Origin: Tetrapisispora phaffii CBS 4417
Lineage: Eukaryota > Ascomycota > Saccharomycetes > Saccharomycetales > Saccharomycetaceae
NCBI RefSeq assembly: GCF_000236905.1
Contig: NC_016534.1
Span: 186,001-250,000 of the forward strand
Direction: 5' to 3'
Length of the DNA: 64,000 nt
Shown: positions 33,435-43,365 of the stretch, piece by piece
Layout: each line of letters starts with the position of its first letter
How positions within the stretch are numbered: the first letter of the stretch is position 1
The notes under the pieces: model-generated
Told to the model about the DNA's origin: nothing
The model's input: the letters and a program-made list of their open reading frames with translations, nothing else
The model's database searches: none
Made by a program: the position numbers and the translations under genes

Positions 33435-35573
33435 TTAATATGTCGATCCATCATCATCATCATCATCATTTAAACCTAAATGGAAGTAATCATCGGCATT
33501 GTTTGCATCCTGCAACGTTCCCAAATCACCTGGCGTCATAAATACTGTTCTTATGTCATTGTTTCCATTCGGTGTTTTGATCACACTATTCTTGGGAGAT
33601 CCTGGAACGCTTAAAGGTCTAGAAATTTTGAATTTTGTTTCTCCAGTCATTGAATCTAAATTAGAGTCTTCCGTCATCTTGGTCGATTGCGATATTTGAT
33701 TTTTAAATTCATCAGGATAGGCTCTAAATAATGCTAATTGACGAGCTTTAATGTATTCTAAGCCCATTCTCTTCCAATCCAAAAGATCACTTAGTCGCTC
33801 TGTTCTATTTCTTTGGTTAATTCTTTGTCTTCTATTTTTGTTTACAAAATCTTCTATATAGTCAACTAGTTGTTCAATACTTTCTTCTGGATTCTTAAAA
33901 CGACGATCAACAATATATATACCATAATCTTTAGCCTGGTTCGCTTCTATTAAGTCTTCCATGTACGCGCCAAATCCAGATACGTTTGTAGTTATAGAGG
34001 GAACACCCATAACGGTACATTCTGCCGGTGTATACCCCCAAGGTTCATAATATGAAGGGAAAACACCTAAATGACAACCACGAACAAACTCATCATAATC
34101 AAGGCCTAGTATTGGATTGTTTGCATTTAAAAATTCGGGATGGAAAATCATTTTAACTCTATCACTGGAATTATTAAATAACTGAACACTTCTAATTTTG
34201 TTTAAAACAGGATCACTAGAATTATCTGCCATATTATGAGTAACCACAGGAGGTAGTTCTCCATCAGCCCTTCTTAAGTTTAAGGTTCTCTTTTTCAATA
34301 AAATTTTATCAGAATCCGTCAATAAATCTTCTAAAGTTGTTGGTAACTCTGTCGTAATGCCCATATGTGGATATTTCAAGGCATGATCAAAAATTCTTTT
34401 ACCAATAAGCTCTGTTACTTCATTTACGGTATTTTCTAACGATTTGACAACTGCTTGGCCTCTCAACGCTTCTACAGTGAAAGAATTGTTTTTGGCAGGC
34501 ATGATTATAAAAGCAACGACAGTTTTCTTACAACCAGAAACTTTCAATCTATAATTCAATCTTGCTAAGGCTTCAATATACATGTCAACACCTTTATTTT
34601 TGTATTCATATCTACCAGCAATGAAAAAATATAAAGTATCATCAATTTCAAAATCCAAAGAACCATGGAAATGTCCTTTAACAAAATCATTTATCTTTTC
34701 TTTCTTCAAAGCATGAAGGTTTTGAAACTCATGATAAGCTTGGAACTTCTTTACGTTTAAACCATTTGGTAATATCCCATCAGGTTTTCTTTTTAATAAA
34801 TGTTCAGCTTCTAAAGCAGTGATATGCGACACAGTAGTAAAAACATCGGCACTATGAGCGGCTGCTCTTTCGATACAGTAACGATGATAAATGCCATATT
34901 TGCCTGCCTCGTGGTCGACATCAAAGTTTTGTAAATTATTATAGAAATCAACATCCCCTGAAGCACACAAATATCTTCCTAATAAAGTTGCATGTGTAGT
35001 AAAGATGGTGACAACGTCTATTCTCCTTTTTCTACACAAGGGTAATGCCACACCTGCCAACCATTCGTGGAAATGTGCAATAATTGTATCGCTCTCATTT
35101 ATATATGCCAATTCCCCTAAAAACCAAGTCACAACATAACCAAGCAAAATTGCATCATTAGTCTCATTGTCATTTTCAGGAGAAGGAATACCGACCAAAT
35201 TCCAAAGGTCCGCCTTCCATTCATTCAAATAACCTGAAAGAGAATTCAATTCAAATAAGATTACTTTTGGAGAACCTTCTATCAACCAATTACCATACAC
35301 AAAGCGAACACCCCTTTCACTCATCCTTATTAAAACTTTCTTAATGGAAGCTGTTGAGTCTGAATCATGAGAATGCATATTTTCCCAATCAAGTTCTTCC
35401 ACCTCAGTTTGATAAGTAGCTCTGTTCAAAGGGCCAATCAAAGTATAGTTATCATGATATTGAGCAATAGTGACCAATGCTTTCGATTTCAAAACCGAAT
35501 ATATACCACCCACCTTATTTGCTACTTCAGTAGCTACTTCAAAAAGCAACTGATTTTCTAGATCACGACCCAT
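33435..35573 (-). CDS. GSY1: Glycogen synthase (Gsy1/Gsy2-like)
   Basis: Transfers glucose from UDP-glucose to growing glycogen chains (GT3 family). I start at [20 protein letters not shown] (ATG at 35573), matching the yeast enzymes, rather than 13 codons upstream; this gives 712 residues (705-708 in S. cerevisiae). Visible motifs are [13 protein letters not shown] at the donor site near residue 20, and [20 protein letters not shown] near 505 with the catalytic glutamates. A basic arginine cluster near 580 ([20 protein letters not shown]) is the glucose-6-phosphate sensor region. The C-terminal tail [12 protein letters not shown] carries the inhibitory phosphorylation sites known from Gsy2, and the end is a run of Asp. 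The promoter has three stress elements. Confidence 0.95.
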   Translation of the reverse strand: MGRDLENQLLFEVATEVANKVGGIYSVLKSKALVTIAQYHDNYTLIGPLNRATYQTEVEELDWENMHSHDSDSTASIKKVLIRMSERGVRFVYGNWLIEGSPKVILFELNSLSGYLNEWKADLWNLVGIPSPENDNETNDAILLGYVVTWFLGELAYINESDTIIAHFHEWLAGVALPLCRKRRIDVVTIFTTHATLLGRYLCASGDVDFYNNLQNFDVDHEAGKYGIYHRYCIERAAAHSADVFTTVSHITALEAEHLLKRKPDGILPNGLNVKKFQAYHEFQNLHALKKEKINDFVKGHFHGSLDFEIDDTLYFFIAGRYEYKNKGVDMYIEALARLNYRLKVSGCKKTVVAFIIMPAKNNSFTVEALRGQAVVKSLENTVNEVTELIGKRIFDHALKYPHMGITTELPTTLEDLLTDSDKILLKKRTLNLRRADGELPPVVTHNMADNSSDPVLNKIRSVQLFNNSSDRVKMIFHPEFLNANNPILGLDYDEFVRGCHLGVFPSYYEPWGYTPAECTVMGVPSITTNVSGFGAYMEDLIEANQAKDYGIYIVDRRFKNPEESIEQLVDYIEDFVNKNRRQRINQRNRTERLSDLLDWKRMGLEYIKARQLALFRAYPDEFKNQISQSTKMTEDSNLDSMTGETKFKISRPLSVPGSPKNSVIKTPNGNNDIRTVFMTPGDLGTLQDANNADDYFHLGLNDDDDDDGSTY

Positions 35574-36402
35574 TCTTTTTCTCGTTAAATAAGTAAAAAT
35601 TAGCCAACTCAAACGTATAAATTGTTCTTAAAATATTTCTATCCTGATAGAAACGTCTTCGATAGTAATTGATTTTATCTTTAAATGCGATAAGATAAAT
35701 AATTAACCTTAATTTTACAAGACTCTTCTCTTTCTCTCCTAAAAATATAAATCCATACAAACCAATTCTTATATTAATATATCAGTTTAATATTGAGGAT
35801 TGTAATCAATTGAACTAAAGTTATTGCTCTTATAAAATGATAACCTTTATTGTTTTATGAGCGGGTAGGGGGAGGGGTCGATTGGAAGCTGCAACTTATC
35901 CATATTTTGAAAAATTGCTAACTATGTCATTTCCTAACATTTTGAAATTGTCTCGAGGAACACAAAGGGACGACATTGCCTAAAGAGGAAGAAAAAGGAA
36001 AGAAGGTTTGTGGGTGTAAGAGAAATAAGCGTAGTTCATGGTCTCGAGGAATCGTGGCTGGTTGCCTTGTACCACCTGTAGCAGGCAATTTCTTCTGAAT
36101 AAGTGCCTGGGAACTGTATGTGTGCGAGTAAATGTGTGAGTCTCTGAGAATCCTACGTATGAGGGGACATGGAGAAGGTCGGTGCGTACAGATCTCTGCA
36201 CGCTATTTAAGATAATAACGATTATGATGCTATAATCATGGGCAATATACACATGTTCAAACGGTTAATACAAGAAATGAATAGTTCAGATCAATTTGTG
36301 CTTTGCATAATTTTTGTGTTGGTGAATAGATTAATATATGGTTAAAAATTATATTATAAAATGGCAGCGCAGCTAAGAATAGTAGTTATCATGTAACATG
36401 GT
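35574..36402. other. GSY promoter / AIP5 3' region
   Basis: 829 bp holding three AGGGG stress-response elements (separate entry) and a modestly GC-richer stretch at about 36000-36200. No ORF or RNA gene is supported. Confidence 0.55.
35867..36166. promoter_or_regulatory. Three STRE (AGGGG) motifs upstream of GSY
   Basis: AGGGG occurs at 35867-35871, 35873-35877 and 36162-36166, so CCCCT on the GSY strand, 295-590 bp before its ATG. AGGGG/CCCCT is the Msn2/Msn4 stress element. S. cerevisiae glycogen genes are induced through such sites, so stress and nutrient-limitation induction of this GSY is inferred. Confidence 0.6.
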
Positions 36403-39373
36403 TTATATGGTGTCGTATAATAATTCGAGCAGTTTATAGTCCTCGTTTGCTTCCTCAATGTCAAGGTAATTACCAATAAGATCATCTTTGCCTCTTACTA
36501 TGCCAGGTAACATTCTACCTTTACTGTAGCGTTTCCAAACTTTACGTGCTTCATCGTCTGTTCCTAGATCTCGGTATGTGAATTCAACTTGATTGGCAGT
36601 CAAGATCGTGGCAAGTCTGTTCGTACGCGGTATCATGTGGAAACCTCCTCCTGCTAAGGAAGTATATATATATATCGGTAGTTTCATGTTTTCTTTTCTT
36701 ATTTCACTTTGTTTGATTACTTTGCTGGCATCCGATGTGGTTGGAGTTTCTTTCTCAACAACAGTAATGCTCTTGCTAGTGGTGCTGGTATTATTATTAT
36801 CTAACGCTAGCAACATGTCATTTATCTCACTGTCGTCAACAAATTCCAAATCTTTTAATAGAGCATCTGTATCATCAAGGAGTGAATTAATAATACTTTC
36901 GCTATTAGTGATTGGTTTTGTGGATTTTTCTTCAGTGATAATATCGTTTAATGTGTTTGAACTAGTACCCATTAAATCCAAAATTTCATCTTCTATCTTG
37001 GAATCTTTAGCTGCAACAATCGGCTCAATGTTTGATTCTTCAAAGTTTTGCTCTGTAGTTTTGGATTCACTAACTTCGATTTCGGTGGCTATATCTTGTT
37101 CACTACCAGGTTCGACGGCCTCAGGCATTGTAGTTCCAGGGATTTCAGGTTCTAACAAATCAGATATGGTTCCATGGACGGCAGGCTTATTAGCACTATC
37201 ATCGCCAATCTCTGACTTCTGGGATTTAGTGTCTTCATCGATAACGTCCTCCTCTTTAGAATCTTCAATTTGAGGTTTTTCAACTTCAGTATGAGTTTCT
37301 TCAACTTGAGTTTCAACGTGAGTTTCTTCAACTTCAACTGCAGGTTCTTCGACTTGAGGCACTTCGACTACAGCTTCAGGATCTTCAACTTGAGGTTCTT
37401 CAACTTCAACTGCAGGCCCTTCAACTTGAGGTGCTTCAACTTCAACTGCAGGTTCTTCAACTTGAGGTTCTTTAACCTCGGGTCCTTCAAGTTCAGATTC
37501 AGGTTCCTCAATTTCAGTTTGAGTTTCTTCTACTTGAGGTTGTTCAACTTCAACTGCAGGTCCTTCAACTTGAGGTTCTTTAACCTTGGGTCCTTCAGGT
37601 TCAGATTCAGGTTCCTCAATTTCAGTTTGAGTTTCAACTTGCATTTCTTCTAATTGGGGTGTTTCAACTTCAACTTGAGCTTCTTTTACTTGGAGTGCTT
37701 CGACTACAGCTTCAGATTCTTCAACTTGAGGTTCTTCAACTTCAACTACAGGTCCTTCAACTTGAGTTTCTTTAATCTCAGGTTTTTCAAGTTCAGCTTG
37801 AGGTTCTTCAATCTCAACTTGAACGTTTTCAGATCTAACTTGAGTTCTTTCAACACCAGATACTTCAGTGTTTGATTTAACAGTATCATATCCAAGTGCC
37901 TCAGCTCCTGCAATACTATTTTCTTCATTGTTAGCTGTTTCTGATATTGAGTTTACTATCGCATAAGTTTCAACTTCATGAACTGGTTTAGTTGTTTCCA
38001 TCGCTGGTTTGTTCTCTCCTTCGAAAGCATTTAGGTTATCCTCAGAATGCTGAGGTGACCTTTTTCGAAGGTGATCCGTTGAATAAATTTCCCCAGCAAT
38101 TAACTGTTCGCTAAGTTTCTTATCTTGATGGTTCAGAATATTTGTCGATTCTGCATTAGTATAATCTATAACTATTTCACCATCATTCAAAAAATTCTCT
38201 ATACCATCCATTAACGACTCTAAACGAGTGGCTGAATTTTCATGAGAGATGGCTTGGCTGGAACTCATTATGCTATCTAATTGATCATCGAGTAAACTGC
38301 TATTTATCGCTTTCTTCTTATTCTTTTTCTTCTTCTTTTTTTGAGATGATTTTGCTACACCTTGTACATATCCTGGTATATGATTATTTGCAATTGTATT
38401 TTCAATCAATTGATCTTGGGAGTCATCTATGACTTCTTCATTATGTTCCGGGGGGCTAGAGATGCCTCGCCTGTATATCTCCAGCCTCCAATTCTTCTTC
38501 TTTTATAATATGAGGAGCATTTTGTAAATCCATTTGGGAGATGGAATAATTATTAGTACTAAAAAGTCTTGGATCAGAAGTGGATGATGATTCAGAGAAA
38601 GAGGATCTTGTATTTTTGACATCTCTACTTAAAGAGTTAGATAAAGATCTCAAATATTCGGTTGAGGAATACCTATTAAACGTCCTTCCTAATCTTTCAG
38701 GTGATTTACTTTCTTGACCATTTGATTCCTCCTGAATTACACTACTTTGGTATGAATCACCTCTAGCTAAATGAGGTTTATTTGTTTCCTTCTTAATAAA
38801 TTCTCCATAAGAGTTTCTAATAGTCTTCTCCGATTCTGATTCTGATTCTGATTCACTTTTTTTTATATTTGAGTGTTTTGCATCATTGATTATTGTATTC
38901 ATTTGGTCATCAATGGGATCAGTCGATGTTACTAAAGAGTTTGCATTACTTAAAGAAGGAGACATAGAGAGGTACGGACTGGAACCATTATTTGATATCT
39001 TTGAATTTTCACCATACATCCGCTCTCTTAATTCCTTTTTTTTCTTTAGCAAAGCTAATCTTTTTTCATCGTCTTCTTTGTCATCAATTTTCAATTCTGA
39101 AGTAACGTTTACAATTCGATCCATATCCATTTCGTCTGTCAATAAAGCACCTTCACGATTTAAGTCCTCAACAGAGGTATATGAAGTATCTTTTGTAGTT
39201 AAACCATCATTAGAATGTTTATTTAATTGCTTAATTAGAGTGGAACCTGTAATCTTGTTAATTTGAGAAGATGCGTCGACTGCTGTGTTGTAGTCGGGAT
39301 TATTAGAGTCCTCTACGCTCCTAATCGACTCACCAATCAACGAAGGACTGCCTGCAAGATTTAATTCAGACAT
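36403..39373 (-). CDS. AIP5: Aip5-like actin-assembly protein, two frames joined by a candidate +1 frameshift
   Basis: Aip5 (YFR016C) promotes formin-driven actin assembly; its C-terminus is glutaredoxin-like. The N-terminal part starts at 39373 (MSELNLAGSP) and stays open to a TAG at 38458-38456 (305 codons). The C-terminal part is open in the +1 frame and has no ATG before 38268, so it lacks a start of its own. The frames meet at GCG AGG C (38470-38464), and a +1 shift there would give about 989 residues (1,233 in S. cerevisiae). The +1 frame is closed by a TAA shortly upstream (overlapping IIKEEE), so the switch must fall within about 17 codons. The protein has a Lys run near the junction, a long E/P/V/Q repeat, and a C-terminal thioredoxin-fold domain of about 90 residues (LPIYIYTSLAGGGFHMIP to the end) whose active-site cysteines are absent. 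An indel or decay is the alternative. Confidence 0.8.
37270..37860 (-). repeat. Degenerate tandem repeat within AIP5
   Basis: About 200 codons are built of variations on an acidic unit containing VEEPQVE, VEVEAPQVE and EIEEPESE. Several longer units of 60-100 bp recur nearly word for word, such as the sequence around 37430-37500 and again 37550-37620. The repeat keeps the frame throughout and probably expands and contracts. Confidence 0.85.
38464..38470 (-). promoter_or_regulatory. Candidate +1 ribosomal frameshift heptamer GCG AGG C
   Basis: In the zero frame the codons are CAG GCG AGG CAT CTC TAG. GCG is the P-site codon of the Ty3 frameshift site (GCG AGU U) and AGG C is the A-site context of the Ty1 and ABP140 sites (CUU AGG C). 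Skipping the A would continue GGC ATC TCT AGC CCC into the long C-terminal frame. The site is established knowledge for Ty elements; its function here is inferred. Confidence 0.55.
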
Positions 39374-39977
39374 GTTAAATAGATGTTAAATTCAATTAAT
39401 GTGCTATAACTGTGGAAAAAATGATCAATATAAAAATCAAAAAAAAAACAATTGAATTCAGAATATAATGATCGAGTGATATATTAATAAATATATGTAT
39501 ATCTTTTGTTCTTATTGTTTAGGGTCAATTCTTTTTAGAGTTTGTAGGTTCATAAATAATTGAAAGCCGAATATAAAAGTGCTGATTATTTAATGAAATA
39601 ATGTAATGTTGTTTGATAACTTTACTTATTCAATTAATCTAAACAGATTATACTCTTGATCTAGATTTAGAACAATTTACAATTTCTTATGTTTTTGGTC
39701 TCTTTTTCTTTTCGATTCAATTTGCCTAAGATACGTTATTATTACCCGGAATTACAGAAGTTGATTTTGTTCCTCTTTCCAGTGACATTTAAATGTCACA
39801 TTGTGTAGTGACAGTAATCATTCAAAGGATTCTATAAAAGTTCATTGCTATAAAATTAGCTTTATTTAATAATAATATATATTATATTAAAAAGGCATTG
39901 ATATAATATTTTTACCAACTATTTTTGTACGTGATGACTGCACAATATTTAATGAATTCATTGATATAGAGATAAAT
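39374..39977. other. Intergenic region AIP5 to GATA-factor gene
   Basis: 604 bp, AT-rich, no feature recognised. In S. cerevisiae the next genes of this block (IGD1, YFR018C, FAB1) would follow; none is seen here. Confidence 0.5.
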
Positions 39978-40589
39978 TTAATTTTGAAACCTTACATTCT
40001 TGCTTTTCCTACGAATATGAACTGGTATTCTACGATCAGTTGGATTATTTTTGTATCGTTCTTTGAATATCATGATAGTTTCATCATATGAAGTGAAACC
40101 GAGTAGTCTCCTATAAAATAAACCGCATGAGTTACAAAGTGTGTGATTTCCTTGTGGACCCTTCCTCCATTCTACAGTCTCAGTAACACCACAATGTACA
40201 CAACCTCCATTATAATTTCTATTTTTATTAGATTTGGAAGGGATTCCTTTTTTCTTTGAAACTCTAGGAGACTTTTGAACTTTGGTACTAGCCGTTGAAA
40301 CATTTAACGAAGTTGTTTCATTTATTCTTATCCTAGCATAATTTGTATTTGTATTCTTATTCGGATAAGGTAGAATACCATTACAAACATTCTGTTTCAG
40401 TGGAAATTCAGCTAAAGTTCTAAGCTTGGCTTTCGAGATTTTAAAACCATCTAACAGCACTAATGCCTGCACAGCAGTAAGTTCCAACTCCTTTAATTTT
40501 ACTTTATTGTATTCAATTGATGTGGTATCATCTAGTTTTAAGTTAGATGTTGGAAGTGGTTCAGGATTGGTTAATTGATCTATATTCAT
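39978..40589 (-). CDS. GATA-type zinc finger protein (Srd1/Ecm23/Gat-like)
   Basis: A 203-residue probable DNA-binding protein with one C-terminal GATA finger at about residues 130-155: CVHC, an 18-residue loop with VEWRKGPQG, then CNSCGLFYRRL, followed by a basic tail (NPTDRRIPVHIRRKSK). The 18-residue loop differs from the 17-residue loop of Gln3/Gat1-type fingers and fits the Srd1/Ecm23/Gat3/Gat4-like small yeast factors. The N-terminal 100 residues are not recognisable. It does not belong to the YFR block by S. cerevisiae order. I cannot choose among SRD1, ECM23, GAT3 and GAT4, so no symbol is given. Confidence 0.8.
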   Translation of the reverse strand: MNIDQLTNPEPLPTSNLKLDDTTSIEYNKVKLKELELTAVQALVLLDGFKISKAKLRTLAEFPLKQNVCNGILPYPNKNTNTNYARIRINETTSLNVSTASTKVQKSPRVSKKKGIPSKSNKNRNYNGGCVHCGVTETVEWRKGPQGNHTLCNSCGLFYRRLLGFTSYDETIMIFKERYKNNPTDRRIPVHIRRKSKNVRFQN

Positions 40590-41007
40590 ATTTCGCTACA
40601 CTTTTTTAGATGGAGGCTCTCTACAATGAAATAAGGATAAGGTCAAAAGTGTGTTAAACAATGTATCATTTTAGTTATATATGTTTAACTTATCACCTTT
40701 TATATATGAACAAATTCTGAAATTCAAATTATGATCTAATTTCATAAACTACAATTATCTTGCTAATGGGTACTCATTTCCTTTATATAATATTATTTAC
40801 TGCTAATAATCTTTATCAATTGAACTGACAGCACTAAAAATTATGGTTTAAAGTTCAAAATATTGCAAGTTGAATGAGACGCAATAATCACTTTATTGCT
40901 TTTAGCCATTGGAAAACAAAAATATAAACATGTTGCCTATAAAATGTCTTTGCTATTTACTGACAGCTGCATTGTCTAAATTTTGCAAAAAAAATGAAAA
41001 ACTTAAG
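40590..41007. other. Intergenic region upstream of the GATA-factor gene
   Basis: 418 bp AT-rich promoter DNA, nothing specific seen. Confidence 0.5.
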
Positions 41008-41078
41008 TGCGCAAGCCCGGAATCGAACCGGGGGCCCAACGATGGCAACGTTGGATTTTACCACTAAACCACTTGCGC
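41008..41078 (-). tRNA. tRNA-Gly (anticodon GCC)
   Basis: On the minus strand a 71-nt cloverleaf begins GCGCAAGTGGTTTAG and ends CTTGCGC plus A, with a perfect 7-bp acceptor stem. Stem CCAAC/GTTGG carries loop GTTGCCATC with anticodon GCC, and the T loop is TTCGATT. No intron. It is practically the S. cerevisiae tRNA-Gly(GCC). A family A LTR begins 82 bp upstream of its 5' end. Confidence 0.97.
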
Positions 41079-41160
41079 TATTAATTTATGTCTTGTGAAT
41101 AGTTAAGCATTAAATGAAGATAATATCTATCACTGTTGTTAGAAATTGTGCAAATAGTTG

Positions 41161-41365
41161 TGTTGGAAATGACACTGGTCGTATAAGTGACTATACGATA
41201 CCAGATATTACCTCTATACGAGACTATTGTTGCAAACCTGAAACAATAGTGCCTGCAAGAATGTAATAGCAGAATTTCTAATGCATAAATAGTACTGTAG
41301 AACCATCAGCCTGCCGTACGTGTTCAACTCGACGACGTCGTCTCGTTGGACAGAACGGTAGATTG
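41161..41365 (+). mobile_element. LTR family A, 5' part, interrupted by a family B LTR
   Basis: Starts TGTTGGAAATG and matches the first about 205 bp of the complete family A LTRs (27813-28165 and 63607-63959, both minus strand), up to CGGTAGATTG. There a family B LTR begins. GATTG is repeated immediately after that LTR (41772-41776), the signature of a 5-bp target duplication. Contains the palindrome GACGACGTCGTC at 41331-41342. Confidence 0.88.
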
Positions 41366-41771
41366 TGTCAGAATTATTGTAGTGTATGTGACAGAACTAA
41401 GTGTTTATGACACTTTGTGTCCAGAACTAATAGATCACTTACTAATGGAAAGAAGGTCTAGAACAATCTTCCAAGTGGTAGGTGAAAATTTCTCACTACA
41501 ATGGAAATGGCTACGCGATAAACACAGATGTACAATACAGCACTAAAGATCTTAGGAGGATGAATGAACATGTGTACGTGTTCATTCAACTGTCAGTTCA
41601 ACTCATATATAAGGAGGGCTTCTAACTCTATATAGAATAGTTTAAATACACTAATAAAGGACCAATCGATATTTAACTATAAAGAAGATGGACTATACTA
41701 GAGCAAACTGAAGTGGCTAATGACACTAACTTAGATGTTGGAACTAACCAACATAAGCTTGTTTCTCCACA
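41366..41771 (+). repeat. 5' LTR, family B
   Basis: 406 bp, TGTCAG...CTCCACA. It holds TATATAAGG near 41609, a 10-bp perfect inverted repeat (TGAATGAACA/TGTTCATTCA, 41561-41570 and 41579-41588), and the gag start codon at 41688, as in Ty1 where gag also begins within the LTR. An extra A at 41705-41707 puts a TGA at 41709 in this copy. Confidence 0.92.
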
Positions 41772-43365
41772 GATTGAAATATTATGTATATATAACGACC
41801 ATTCGAGTTCTCAGGTTGTAAAGGAAACCCTTCAATCAAATATTGAGATTCCTAATGAGAACACAGATGTTTTCATTAGAACATTTAAAAATCGTTTAAG
41901 CACCCTAGAGGGCTTATACGAAAAGACTATGATGAAGCATGACGAATTTCTTAACTCAATCGAAGCTGGTGACTATTTAAGCAAAATCACTAAGCTGGAA
42001 GAGGAAGAAAAAGGTCTTGAGCTGAACATAGAAAAATTAAGGACGAAAATCATTGATAGAGAAGGACTGTTAAATAACAGAACCACTGCTCATACAAGAA
42101 CGTCCATTAATAATACTGTAACAAACGGCAGTAACAAGGAAGAAGGTAATCAACAAACTAACTTGATGAACAATGGATCATTAATGTTCAAGACATTAAA
42201 TGGTAAAGAAGTTGTTATCAATAAGAATTACCTTCCACTTAATATTGAATTTAAACTAATCAATATTGAGGACCTTCCGTTGTGGATCAAGGAATTCGTT
42301 AAATTCCTAAATTATTACAATTTAGATAATTTAAATGAATTGCCAGAATCTACAATAATTGACCCTGTAGAAGATCAATTCATAAAGGGTCAACTCAAGG
42401 AAAATATCAAGTGTGAAGATATATATGACTTTATCTTCATGGAGAATAGTTCCATTGAAATCTTAAACGAAGTTAAGAGAATTTTCTTAAGAAAACTTAA
42501 CTTTGCCAAACGCCAAAAATTATGGAAACAAGTGTCAATCACTGAGAAATCCAATAATTTGGCTTTACAACTAAATTTATTGAATAAATTAGTTGGAATT
42601 GAAGAATTCATTGACACCAATAAGATGGAAATCTTCAATTTGATTATCAATAGGATTAACAATCAAGTATTGCAACGAATTAATGCAGTACCTATTGATC
42701 TATCAAAAATAACTCCTACTCAATATCTAGGAATTATTAAAAAACACGCAGAGGATGCTTTTGAATTTCATGAACAAATAAAGCAATTTTATTCATCTGA
42801 ACGAGAAGAAGCCAAATCTAACTCTAAAAATCCAGAAACTCTTAGGCCTATTGTAAAAAAGGTACAGAGAAATCCAGTACAAACGAAAATATCCACAAAG
42901 AAGAATCAATTAAAATCAGCTGTGGATACAGTAATTGATTCAGGATCTGGGATTAACTTCACCAATAAAAAGGGATTAATTTTCAATTATAGAAAATTAA
43001 CAACAATCCCTGAATATTCTGGTGTCGGATCTTCAAGCAATCTGCAGATCATTGGACAGGGGTCCTTAAGAGTTAGAATGGATAATAACGGAAAATATCA
43101 ATACATTCCTGTTTACTACTGTCCAGATGAAGATGCAACAGTTCTGTCAGCCATTGGCCTTCGCAAAACACTTGGTTTTATAATTACCGAAGATTACAAA
43201 AATCTAAAGAATGACAGCATTAGTATTAAAATACATAACGTAGCCAATACTACCTGGATAAAGTCTAATGATTTACTATTATCTTCCAAAGATAATAGGA
43301 CTTCGGAAAAATTAACGAAGGCGTCATCCATAAGATGGATTAAACCTTCGACAAGCTTAATATAA
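41688..43365 (+). pseudogene. gag-protease region of the Ty4-like element
   Basis: The gag ATG (41688) lies in the LTR, but an inserted A stops that frame at 41709; the long frame resumes at 41713 and runs 550 codons. Residues 1-375 are gag-like with a coiled coil near 60-100 and no CCHC knuckle. The aspartic protease active site is DSG at residues 409-411 (IDSGSGINF). The Ty1 frameshift heptamer CTT AGG C is in frame at 42841-42847, yet gag and protease are in one frame here, and +1 shifting would meet TAA after three codons. Loss of one base in this copy after the heptamer is a plausible cause. Confidence 0.85.

Noticed and set aside
37270..37928. Phe/Asn/Leu-rich and Lys/Leu-rich frames opposite or beside the AIP5 repeat
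   Set aside because: Shadow frames produced by the tandem repeat; the E/P/V/Q reading fits the Aip5 C-terminal domain downstream.
38268..38456. Spliceosomal intron to join the two AIP5 frames
   Set aside because: No GTATGT-type donor with TACTAAC branch point was seen at the junction, and the overlap of the two frames leaves almost no room for one.
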